A stretch of 18,743 bases of DNA from Prevotella sp. UBA5379 (GTDB taxonomy: Bacteria; Bacteroidota; Bacteroidia; Bacteroidales; Bacteroidaceae), in contig DHOX01000065.1 in NCBI GenBank assembly GCA_002409785.1, forward strand, positions 834 through 19,576. Reading direction: 5' to 3'. The notes beneath the pieces were generated by a model. It had not been told where the DNA came from, made no database searches, and saw only the letters and a list, made by a program, of their open reading frames with translations. Below are positions 1 through 7,200 of the stretch, in pieces (position 1 is the stretch's first letter; each line of letters begins with the position of its first letter). Both the position numbers and the translations under genes were made by a program.

Positions 1-281
1 CTTTAAATAATCCTTTATGACTCAAGGAATCAATCACAGAAAGAATTGAAGGCATTGATAAAAATCAGAAAGTAGATATAACAAAGAAAGGTGGTTGCCC
101 TTAAGCATCCACTTCTTTTTGTTCATGTAATATGAAGATTAGATTGCTAATCATCGTCGTTTCGTGTGATAATCGAAATGACGATCATATTGTAAATTAT
201 TTGATGGTTGTATGACATATCCTTTTGTATATTTTTATTCTAAAGCTGTATTGACTTGATACCATTATTATTAAAGGATAT
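1..281. other. AT-rich gene-free region upstream of the HicA-like stub and hicB
   Basis: I find no convincing protein-coding gene here: all three plus frames hit stops within the first few codons, and the minus strand offers only very short reading frames. The main structure is the inverted repeat at 150-188. The sequence just before the small ORF at 282 (TTAAAGGATAT at 271-281) contains an AAAGG that could serve as its ribosome binding site. I see no clean Bacteroidota -33/-7 promoter pair. Confidence 0.6.
150..188. repeat. Inverted repeat / hairpin upstream of the hicB locus
   Basis: Arms at 150-164 (ATCATCGTCGTTTCG) and 174-188 (CGAAATGACGATCAT) flank a 9-nt loop. Of 15 positions, 13 are Watson-Crick, one is a G-U wobble and one is a C-C mismatch. 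No run of T follows directly on either strand, so it is not a typical intrinsic terminator. It lies about 95 bp upstream of the HicA-like stub, so it could be an operator for an autoregulating antitoxin, the end of a vanished element, or an RNA structure. The structure is seen directly; its role is a guess. Confidence 0.7.
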
Positions 282-344
282 ATGATGAGGCAAGTTCTGA
301 CTTATTTGAAGGCAAATGGTTATTTTGAGAAGGAAGGAAAGTAA
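282..344 (+). pseudogene. Possible N-terminal remnant of a HicA toxin (20 codons)
   Basis: Two adjacent ATG codons (282 and 285) open a short frame; from the second ATG it reads MRQVLTYLKANGYFEKEGK and then stops at 342-344, one base before the hicB start at 346. HicA toxins are about 60-80 residues and begin with a helix of the type M-x-V-x-x-x-L-K-x-N-G-W/Y, followed by a conserved G-S-H with the catalytic histidine. The stub resembles that opening (LKANGY) but ends before any G-S-H, so it cannot be an active toxin. Its position directly before hicB is where hicA normally lies. AAAGG at 274-278 is a possible ribosome binding site. Alternatively it is a leader peptide coupled to hicB, or chance. 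The homology rests on a few residues. Confidence 0.35.
331..340 (+). promoter_or_regulatory. Strong ribosome binding site that sets the hicB start
   Basis: AGGAAGGAAA lies 5 nt before the ATG at 346, making that codon the likely start rather than the in-frame ATG at 316. The ATG at 316 has no such motif and would lie inside the upstream small ORF. Such a clear Shine-Dalgarno is unusual among the genes of this window. Confidence 0.7.
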
Positions 345-345
345 T

Positions 346-687
346 ATGGGAACAATGAAGTATAAAGGATACACGGGAAGCGTGGATTACAGTGAAGAGG
401 ATAATTGTCTTTATGGCAAGGTTCTTGGGATGAGCAAAGATTCCATCACTTACGAGGGACAGGACGTAAATGGACTCCATAAAGATTTCGAGGGAGCGAT
501 TGATGATTATCTGGCAAGTTGCGAGGCGCATGGTATAAAACCTAAGAAACCTTATCGTGGTAATCTGAATGTTCGCCTGACACCGGAGATTCACAGCCGT
601 CTCGCCATACTGGCACAACAGGCAGGTACAACTATTAACGGATATATCCGCCAGACATTGGCTAAAGCGACCGGTGTTACCTTATAG
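346..687 (+). CDS. hicB: HicB family antitoxin (type II toxin-antitoxin, apparently solo)
   Basis: This 113-residue protein has the two-part HicB architecture. Residues about 3-65 form the degenerate RNase H-like fold that in the family binds the HicA toxin (Y-x-G-x-V-x-Y-x-x-x-D near the N-terminus, then a D-D-Y-L helix near 53-56). Residues about 73-108 are a ribbon-helix-helix DNA-binding segment (NLNVRLTPEIHSRLAILAQQ, then a second helix from G-T-T-I-N-G-Y to K-A-T). In the family HicB neutralises the HicA mRNA interferase and represses its own operon. Here the normal hicA position holds only a 20-codon stub, and no other toxin gene is visible in the window. HicB may therefore be a remnant, act on a toxin elsewhere, or have become a plain regulator. 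The start at 346 is chosen for its ribosome binding site; an in-frame ATG at 316 is less likely. Confidence 0.85.
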   Translation: MGTMKYKGYTGSVDYSEEDNCLYGKVLGMSKDSITYEGQDVNGLHKDFEGAIDDYLASCEAHGIKPKKPYRGNLNVRLTPEIHSRLAILAQQAGTTINGYIRQTLAKATGVTL

Positions 688-720
688 CCTCTAGAGTTTA
701 TTGGGGATATTCTTGATTAT

Positions 721-891
721 ATGGTTGAAACTAATGATGATAACAAACTCTATACCTGGCTCACTAAGAATGTTCCGGAAAGTAAAAATATGACTGGAGG
801 AAAGGAGCAGAAAAACTTTGAAAAGTGGTTGGGAGTAGAAAGTAGCAAACTAAGAAGAATGAATCAAAAAATGGGATACCGCGGTTCATAA
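721..891 (+). CDS. Small uncharacterised ORF, 56 residues, possibly a gene fragment
   Basis: ATG at 721 to TAA at 889-891 encodes a charged, soluble 56-residue peptide (MVETNDDNKLYTWLTKNVPE at the start, MNQKMGYRGS at the end) with no membrane segment or cysteine. The same frame is open from 688, right after the hicB stop codon, giving 67 sense codons without a stop (P-L-E-F-I-G-D-I-L-D-Y before the ATG). That is more than expected by chance in AT-rich DNA and suggests either a real small gene or the 3' end of an older one. A GGGGAT at 703-708 lies rather far from the ATG to be a good ribosome binding site. I do not recognise the family. Its stop codon lies in the loop of the terminator hairpin at 873-902. 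Confidence 0.3.
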   Translation: MVETNDDNKLYTWLTKNVPESKNMTGGKEQKNFEKWLGVESSKLRRMNQKMGYRGS

Positions 892-902
892 CGTGGTATC
901 CC
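866..902 (-). terminator. Intrinsic terminator at the end of ald
   Basis: Arms at 873-883 (GGGATACCGCG) and 892-902 (CGTGGTATCCC) form an 11-bp stem with one wobble pair and an 8-nt loop. On the minus strand the stem is followed at once by ATTTTTTG (plus A-run at 866-871), a typical U-tract, so it ends the alanine dehydrogenase transcript about 40 bp past its stop. On the plus strand the sequence after the stem (AATAGTTTG) is a poorer U-tract, so it may act only weakly for the hicB side. Confidence 0.8.
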
Positions 903-940
903 AATAGTTTGTAGTTGTTTAGAACTATAAAAAGTCCTTT

Positions 941-2047
941 TTATACCTTTGCAGGTGAGTAAGGGAGTTTGTATAAATCTGCAACGGGTTTGAAAGTAAC
1001 TTTTCCTTCAACCACATTGATACCCTCATACAATGACGGATCTTCGGCGCAAGCCTTCTTCCATCCCTTTTCAGCCAGTGCGATGGCATAAGGGAGTGTT
1101 GCATTATCCAATGCAGGAGTAGAGGTATAAGCTACGGCACCTGGAATATTAGCTACGGCATAGTGTACAATACCCTCTACCGTATATACCGGATCCGTGT
1201 GAGTCGTAGGATGTGAAGTTTCAAAACATCCACCCTGGTCAATGGCCACATCTACCAGGACACTTCCTTTAGGCATCAGTTTCAGCATATCTTTGGTAAT
1301 CAGATGAGGTGTCTTGTCGCCTCGTACCAGGACTGAACCGATCACCAGATCAGTATCGGGTAATTCCTGACGGATATTGTGCTCGGAAGAAAACAGCGTC
1401 TTTACGTTCTTAGGCAGGATTTCACTCAATGAGCGTAACCGTGGCAGATTGATGTCCATCAGGGTTACATCAGCTCCAAGACCGGCTGCTTTAAAGGCGG
1501 CATTGGTGCCTACTGTACCGGCACCTAATACCAGTACTTTGGCGGGCTTTACACCTGGAACACCTCCTATGAGCATGCCCTTTCCTCCCTGAGGACTTTC
1601 CAGGAAACGAGCTCCTTCCTGGACGGACATCCTGCCGGCTACTTCACTCATTGGAATCAATAAAGGTAGTGAACCATCCTTAGTCTTGACCGTTTCGTAA
1701 GCGATGCAGGTAGCCCCACTCTTCAGCATAGCGTCCAGGAGCGGACGGTTGGAAGCAAAATGAAAATAGGTAAAGACGATCTGTCCCTTTCGGATCAGTT
1801 TATATTCGGGTTCAACCGGTTCCTTGACTTTCACGATCATGTCAGCTTTTGCATAGACTTCTTCTTTTGTCGGAATGATCTTTCCTCCAACTCTAATATA
1901 AGCTTCATCGGGGAAACCGCTGTTGATACCGGCTGTGGCTTCTATCAACACCTTGTGGCCCCGTTTAGTCAATTCAGATACACCTGCCGGAGTCATTCCA
2001 ACCCGGTTTTCATTGTTTTTAATTTCCTTTGGAACACCAATAATCAT
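941..2047 (-). CDS. ald: Alanine dehydrogenase
   Basis: This 368-residue protein matches the usual length (about 370) of NAD-dependent L-alanine dehydrogenase, which interconverts L-alanine and pyruvate plus ammonia and NADH in the cytoplasm. It begins with the family signature MIIGVPKEIKNNENRVGMTP. The residues known in the family to hold and process substrate are present: Arg15, Lys75, His96 and Asp270. The Rossmann NAD loop reads VLGAGTVGTNAA around residues 173-184, and the motif MSEVAGRMSVQEGA covers 133-146. Start: ATG at 2047 gives the family N-terminus exactly; there is no clear Shine-Dalgarno. The gene stands alone, with its own promoter about 80 bp upstream and an intrinsic terminator downstream. 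It likely serves alanine catabolism or nitrogen balance. Confidence 0.96.
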   Translation of the reverse strand: MIIGVPKEIKNNENRVGMTPAGVSELTKRGHKVLIEATAGINSGFPDEAYIRVGGKIIPTKEEVYAKADMIVKVKEPVEPEYKLIRKGQIVFTYFHFASNRPLLDAMLKSGATCIAYETVKTKDGSLPLLIPMSEVAGRMSVQEGARFLESPQGGKGMLIGGVPGVKPAKVLVLGAGTVGTNAAFKAAGLGADVTLMDINLPRLRSLSEILPKNVKTLFSSEHNIRQELPDTDLVIGSVLVRGDKTPHLITKDMLKLMPKGSVLVDVAIDQGGCFETSHPTTHTDPVYTVEGIVHYAVANIPGAVAYTSTPALDNATLPYAIALAEKGWKKACAEDPSLYEGINVVEGKVTFKPVADLYKLPYSPAKV

Positions 2048-2127
2048 AAGACGTAAGATTTTAAAATATTAATTAGGTTGATAAAATGAATTCTAAAAAG
2101 GATTTATACCCTTCGATAATGTCGTTA

Positions 2128-2159
2128 CAAATCTATTGCTTTTTTATTATAGGGCCAAA
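2128..2159 (-). promoter_or_regulatory. Bacteroidota-type promoter for ald
   Basis: On the minus strand TTTG (plus CAAA at 2156-2159) is followed after exactly 20 nt by TAGATTTG (plus 2128-2135). This fits the Bacteroides primary sigma consensus TTTG - 19 to 21 nt - TAnnTTTG at every defined base. The predicted start of transcription is near 2121, giving a leader of about 75 nt before the ald ATG. Confidence 0.75.
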
Positions 2160-2381
2160 TAATAATGGCTTAAAGTCTGTGATTTTCTTATTTTTGTTAC
2201 AATACATCTAAAATATAATATATTATGTGACAGAAATAAACTAAAATGTGTGTTTTGGTTTTAATTTTTCGATAATCGGCAGAATGCTGAAATTATAGCG
2301 TATTCATCCTGTTTCTTTGTCATCTACCTGTTTATGAAATCAGTGAGGCTTCTTCTATTGTTGTCTATTCAGGTAAAGTCA

Positions 2382-2484
2382 CTATGGTGCATACGGGAGA
2401 GCGCTATGCACCATAAGGCTATGCTGTATGCACCATAGAGGTTCACCGTATGTACCATAGAGTTTTATTGCATGTACCATAGAA
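2382..2484. repeat. Five-copy GTATGCACCATAGAG-type array with exact 22-bp period, first copy inverted
   Basis: Direct copies begin at 2404 (CTATGCACCATAA), 2426 (GTATGCACCATAGAG), 2448 (GTATGTACCATAGAG) and 2470 (GCATGTACCATAGAA), each exactly 22 bp after the last. A fifth, inverted copy (CTATGGTGCATAC, 2382-2394) also keeps the 22-bp step. The inverted copy can pair with the first direct copy over about 11 bp. The roughly 7-9 bp between copies differ. Copies on one helical face, 22 bp or about two turns apart, could be a protein-binding array; a decaying minisatellite is the alternative. The array begins 24 bp past the queG stop codon. Confidence 0.85.
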
Positions 2485-2507
2485 TGATACAAAAGGTTAC
2501 GAAACTC

Positions 2508-3515
2508 TTATGAGTTCGATAGTCCGGTATGATCATCATCTTCTTTCTTTTTCTCCTCTTCCAAGGTCTTCTGAGCAGCCTTGATATTGCGCATTAGTCC
2601 GGAATACTTCACTCTTTTTACCGCACTTCCCTTAAAAAGCTTGTGATATTCTTCCACGGTGAGATTTTCCCAGTCTTCCTTCGTCATTTTCAAGAGTTCC
2701 AGACGAGGCTGCAGTTCTGGCGTATGGTTGGGGATGGCAAACTGGTTCCACGGGCAGGCTGTCTGGCACCGGTCACATCCGTAAATGACGTTACCCATTT
2801 TTTCTTTTGCACTTTCCGACAGATTTCCACGGTTTTCTATGAGTTGGTAACTCAGGCAGAGATTAGCATCCATTTCCTGATTTTCTCGTAATGCATGAGT
2901 GGGGCAGGCGTCTATGCAGCGGTGGCATTTTCCGCAGTGGTTTTTCATGGGCTGGTCATAGTCGAGTTCCTGATCCAGGAAAAGTTCACCTAAGAAAAAC
3001 ATGCTGCCTGCCTGTGGAATGATGAGCTGGTGATTTCTGCCGGTCCATCCCAGTCCAGCTTTTTCAGCCCAGTAGCGTTCGAGCACAGGGGCTGAGTCAC
3101 AAAAGACGCGGTAATGTTCAAAGTGGAAATGTTCCGCCAGTTGTTTCAGTTTCTTTTTGACAATCTCATGGTAATCTTGGCCTAAAGCGTATGCGGAAAA
3201 CTGAAACTGGCCTGGTGGAAGAGTTTGTGACGGTGTGTAGTTGAGTGCGACGCTGACGATACTTTTCAATCCATCCATCAGCAGTTGCGGATTAAGCCTT
3301 TTATCCGTATAGTTACCCATATAGTCCATGCCCGCATTGTCATGTTCAGCCAGCCAGTGCCGGATGTGTGCTGACGTTATGTCATCTACTGTGTCAGCTT
3401 TGGCAATGCCGCAAGTAAAAAAGCCGAGGTTTCTGGCCTCGGCTTTTATCTCCTTACTCAAGGATGTAGTATCCTTTTTATTTTTCAACGGTCCAGTCTG
3501 CTTATCAATGATCAA
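2508..3515 (-). CDS. queG: Epoxyqueuosine reductase QueG
   Basis: QueG carries out the last step of queuosine synthesis, reducing epoxyqueuosine in tRNA anticodons with a cobalamin cofactor and two 4Fe-4S clusters. The N-terminal family segment IKAEARNLGFFTCGIAKA spans residues 23-40. The likely catalytic Asp140 sits in the conserved C-D-S-A-P-V-L-E-R block, followed by GLGWTGRNH (154-162). The ferredoxin-like motif C-x2-C-x2-C-x3-C-P is at Cys194, 197, 200 and 204; the second set is Cys220, Cys247, Cys250 and Cys254. The tail from about 318 is highly charged and dispensable-looking. The longest frame starts at TTG 3515; a second TTG at 3461, preceded by AAGGA 10 nt upstream, gives MSKEIKAEA, which fits the family start better, so the true start may be there (317 residues). 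It is last in the DUF2723-deacetylase-queG unit. Confidence 0.93.
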   Translation of the reverse strand: MIIDKQTGPLKNKKDTTSLSKEIKAEARNLGFFTCGIAKADTVDDITSAHIRHWLAEHDNAGMDYMGNYTDKRLNPQLLMDGLKSIVSVALNYTPSQTLPPGQFQFSAYALGQDYHEIVKKKLKQLAEHFHFEHYRVFCDSAPVLERYWAEKAGLGWTGRNHQLIIPQAGSMFFLGELFLDQELDYDQPMKNHCGKCHRCIDACPTHALRENQEMDANLCLSYQLIENRGNLSESAKEKMGNVIYGCDRCQTACPWNQFAIPNHTPELQPRLELLKMTKEDWENLTVEEYHKLFKGSAVKRVKYSGLMRNIKAAQKTLEEEKKKEDDDHTGLSNS

Positions 3516-3576
3516 TAGAAGAGAGAGCCTCTTCTCTCACATAAATTATTATCCCCGGTGGACAATGAATCCGTTC

Positions 3577-4188
3577 TTATTCGAAAGTCTTGAATTCATA
3601 GCCCTGTGCCTTCAGCCATTCCAGAGATTTTGGTAAAGCATAGTGCAGTTTTTCGATGCTTTTGAGGGAATCATGGAAAGTGATGATGCTGCCATTGCGG
3701 GCATACCTTTTTACATTGTTGAAAATATCCTGATCAGTCATCCATTTGGAATAGTCACGTGTCAGGAGATCCCACATCACGATCCTGTATTTCCTTCCGA
3801 TCCACCAATATACACTAGGTCTCATCCATCCGTATGGAGGGCGGAACAGGTGGGCATGGATCAGTTCATTTGCTTTCTGTGCATTTTCTCCGAAACTCAA
3901 GGCCATGTGCCGCAGTGATCCGATATGGTTGAAAGTATGATTGCCTACCTGATGGCCTTCCTCAACGATCTGGTTGTACAGATCATGGTACCGGAGAACA
4001 TTTTCACCGACCATGAAGAAAGTTGCTTTGACATCATATTCCGCCAATGTCTTCAGGATAAAGGGAGTACTTTCCGGGATCGGGCCATCGTCAAAAGTAA
4101 GATAAACAGCATGAACATGCTTGTCCATCCTCCACGTTGCACTGGGATAAAGCCACCGCAGCCATTTTGCAGGTTGTTCAATGATCAT
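3577..4188 (-). CDS. Polysaccharide deacetylase family protein (NodB domain, CE4)
   Basis: The protein is 203 residues and essentially only a NodB homology domain, a metal-dependent fold that removes acetyl groups from N-acetylated sugars such as peptidoglycan or other glycans. All catalytic motifs are intact: TFDDGP at 31-36 (Asp33 base, Asp34 metal ligand), HTFNH with metal ligands His84 and His88, RPPYG at 116-120, MWD at 138-140 and TFHDS with His172. There is no obvious signal peptide or membrane segment; the N-terminus MIIEQPAKWLRWLYP is aromatic but short, so export is unclear. The real substrate cannot be read from sequence. It starts 20 bp after the DUF2723 gene, with only a weak AAGA ribosome site, so it is probably co-transcribed with it. 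Downstream, about 60 bp separate it from queG, including a small AGAAGAG/CTCTTCT stem-loop near 3517-3535. Confidence 0.9.
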   Translation of the reverse strand: MIIEQPAKWLRWLYPSATWRMDKHVHAVYLTFDDGPIPESTPFILKTLAEYDVKATFFMVGENVLRYHDLYNQIVEEGHQVGNHTFNHIGSLRHMALSFGENAQKANELIHAHLFRPPYGWMRPSVYWWIGRKYRIVMWDLLTRDYSKWMTDQDIFNNVKRYARNGSIITFHDSLKSIEKLHYALPKSLEWLKAQGYEFKTFE

Positions 4189-4208
4189 GTTGATGCTGTC
4201 TTCTTATT

Positions 4209-7200
4209 CTATTCTTCTTCTTTGCTGTTGCCTCCTTGTTGTGGCATCTGTCCGCCACGTCCGCGATAGTAAGTATAGAAGGCATTTACTTTCTGCGACA
4301 TCTGCCGGGACAGTTTCTTGTCTATCATACCTGCTATCTGAGCTGACTGGTCCATAATCATCAGTTGCTGCATGCAGTCATCCTGATTTTCCAGGAACTG
4401 GTCATTTCTCAGCGACAGGAAATAAGTAACATACTGGGAAGCGGTCTTGAATACTTTGTTCACATAGTTCTCAGCTTTGGCTTTTTGTCCACACAGTGCA
4501 AAAGCCTGTGCAAAATCAAGACCACCGCTGATGTAGTCGATCGGGACATTATATTCAGGAATCTGTTTCTCGGCGTAAAGCAGAGCTTTCAATGCTTTTC
4601 CCTTTTCACCCTTTTGGATCAGGTGCAGGGCAAGTTGGCCGAAGAGCCTTCTGTTCGTATCACACATCCTCATCGTCGTCTCATCGATATAGAGTCCCGG
4701 ATGGATCAGGTTTCCGAATTTGAAGCGGGTCATCACATTGTGATAAGTCCGGTCTGCATCGAAATTCGTCATGTTCTTGGCATTGGTCGTAAACGGTGTA
4801 ATCCGGTTAGCCAAACCTTCCTGCATGAAGTTGTCTCCCAGGTTCATGTAGTTTTCCTGACCTACGGTGATGGCCACATAGACCGGTCGGGTCCAGTTGC
4901 TCCTGGAGATGATCTCCAGCATCATCAGATCACTCTTGTAAAGAGCACTCTTGCCTGCCAGTGAGATGACCATGCGGTCTGGAATAGAGTCAGAAGGCAT
5001 CAGCATCCCACTCTTCCTCACTGCATTCTTGTCGATCGTCACATACAACGTATCCGTTGGGATCACATGCATATTCGGATTCTTCGAACGGACCCAGTAT
5101 TTCATGATGTTTTTCACCTCGAACGGGTTATCACCAAATTCAGCCTTTGCTGCCGTAGGGTTCTCCTTATAGAAATTGAGGACTTGCTGCTTGAGAGAAG
5201 GTTCTACCTGTACATATTCATTCGTTCCCGAGCAGTAGTCCAGACGCGGCCATGAGATAGGCAGAGCCGGTGAATCGTATGCAGGACGCTTCATCTGGTC
5301 GATATACCAGTCGGTCTGCAGATAACTCAGATTGCAGACCCTGGCATTAGTGCCTACTCCTTCTACTTCCTGGTTATACCACAGAGGGAAGGTGTCATTG
5401 TCACCATTGGTGAAGATGATCGGTTTAGTACCCTCTTGCAGGGACATCAGGTAATTCTGCCCGAAATCACGGCAGGTGTAACGGTTGCTTCGGTCATGGT
5501 CATCCCATGTCTGGCTGACCATCTCTATAGGTACCAGCAGGCAAAGCACGGCAACGATGGCAGAAATCAAGGTGCCACTGAGGTGCAGGTGTTTTTTCAA
5601 TAATCCTATGATTGCCGCGACACCCATTCCACACCAGATAGAATAAGCGTAGAACGATCCCGCGTAGGCGTAATCTCGTTCACGAGGCTGCATGGGTGTC
5701 TGGTTCAGATAGATGACAATGGCCAGCCCTGTCATAAAGAACAGGAAGAAAACGACCCAGAACTGGCGGATCCCGCGTTTCCCGCGGTAAGCCTGCCAGA
5801 AGAGTCCGATCAGCCCCAGGATCAAAGGCAGGCAATAGAACACGTTGTGTCCCTTGTTGGCCTTGAGCTCATCCGGGAGTTTGCTCTGGTCTCCGAGGCG
5901 GGCATTATCCAGGAACTTGATCCCTGTGATCCAGTTACCATGTTCGGGTTCTCCATTTCCCTGAATATCATTCTGCCGGCCGGCAAAATTCCACATGAAG
6001 TATCTCCAGTACATGAAATTGCACTGATAGGAGAGGAAGAATTTCAGGTTCTCCCACATCGTCGGAACCTTGACCATCACATTCTCTCCACACCGGTCGT
6101 AAGGTACCTGTGTACCCTCTACACCGCCCATCCAGTCTTCATAAGCTTGTGCATGACCCTGATCGTACATGCGCGGGAAGATCATATTCTGGGCATAGAC
6201 GTATGAGGATTTATGGCTCACGATGAAATAACGGTCTTTTTCATCCTTGGACTTCTTCTCTACCCGCTGGTATACAGGAGCACCTGATTTCATGACCGGT
6301 GTGCACATGTTACCATCGTTGCGTAATTTCACCTGAGAGGTGTAGGCAGGGCCATAGAACAACGGCCGGTCACCATACTGGTCACGACTCAGATAACTGC
6401 CCAGTGTGAAGATGTCCTCGGGGGAGTCTTCGTCCATCGGCGGGTTAGCCATACTGCGGATAGGTATCAGGGCATAACTGGAATAGCCGATCATCAGCAT
6501 CAGCATACATAAGAGTGCCGTGTTCTTGATTCTAGCTGAGACAAGGGGCTTATTGCTCTTTGTCTTTACCCGGTGGTTGAGTACGAACCAGAGTGCAGAC
6601 AGGACGATGATCCCGATCACAATTGAGCTCCAGCCGTATCCGTAGAAGGGTATTCCCAGCATGGCCACAGCCAGCACGGCTGCCAGATTCTGACGCTTGA
6701 AACTCTTGTCTGTATAGGTTTCGTAAATGGCCCAGATCATGGTTGCCACCAGCAGGATGATATAGATAATCTCACCTGTATTGAACGGGCAGCCCAGGAC
6801 GTTTACAAAGAACAGCTCAAACCATCCTCCTACGGTGATGATTCCGGGGACGATCCCATACAGTACCGCTGCGATCAGGACAAATCCGACCAGCAGTGCG
6901 ATGAGTGATCCTTTCAGGTCTGTATGTTTGAATTTCCGGTAATAGAATACCAGCACGATTGCAGGCAGACACAACAGGTTCAACAGATGCACGCCGATGG
7001 AGAGCCCTGTCATATAGGTGATCAAGACCAGCCAGCGGTCACTGTGCGGCTCGTCGGCATGATCTTCCCATTTCAGGATCAGCCAGAAGACGATGGCGGT
7101 GAATGCACTTGAAAAGGCATAGACCTCTCCCTCGACGGCACTAAACCAGAAGGTATCACTCCAGGTATAGATCAATGCTCCTACTACTCCGGAAGCTTCG

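Larger units (their letters stand above)
2048..2507. other. Gene-free gap between queG and ald
   Basis: This 460-bp gap holds the ald promoter at 2128-2159 and the 22-bp periodic repeat array at 2382-2484. Between them (about 2160-2380) the DNA is AT-rich, with a 12-bp AT-only palindrome at 2215-2226 that is likely just composition. I see no coding region, RNA gene or U-tailed terminator for queG. Confidence 0.6.

Noticed and set aside
1..120. Transposase fragment on the minus strand near the left edge
   Set aside because: The only frame there is about 25 codons (M-L-K-G-N-H-L-S-L-L) with no motif that supports a transposase.
200..281. Possible promoter for the hicB locus (TTG at 208 with TATTTTTA at 230)
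   Set aside because: The -7 box deviates from TAnnTTTG and the surroundings are T-rich, so matches of this quality are expected by chance.
271..618. 115-codon minus-strand frame opposite hicB
   Set aside because: It is antisense to an intact HicB with a strong ribosome site and shows no protein family features.
2215..2226. AT-only palindrome ATAATATATTAT
   Set aside because: In AT-rich intergenic DNA such palindromes are common and nothing around it suggests a site.
2382..2484. CRISPR array
   Set aside because: The repeat unit is only 13-15 bp with 7-9 bp spacers, one copy is inverted, and no cas gene is near.
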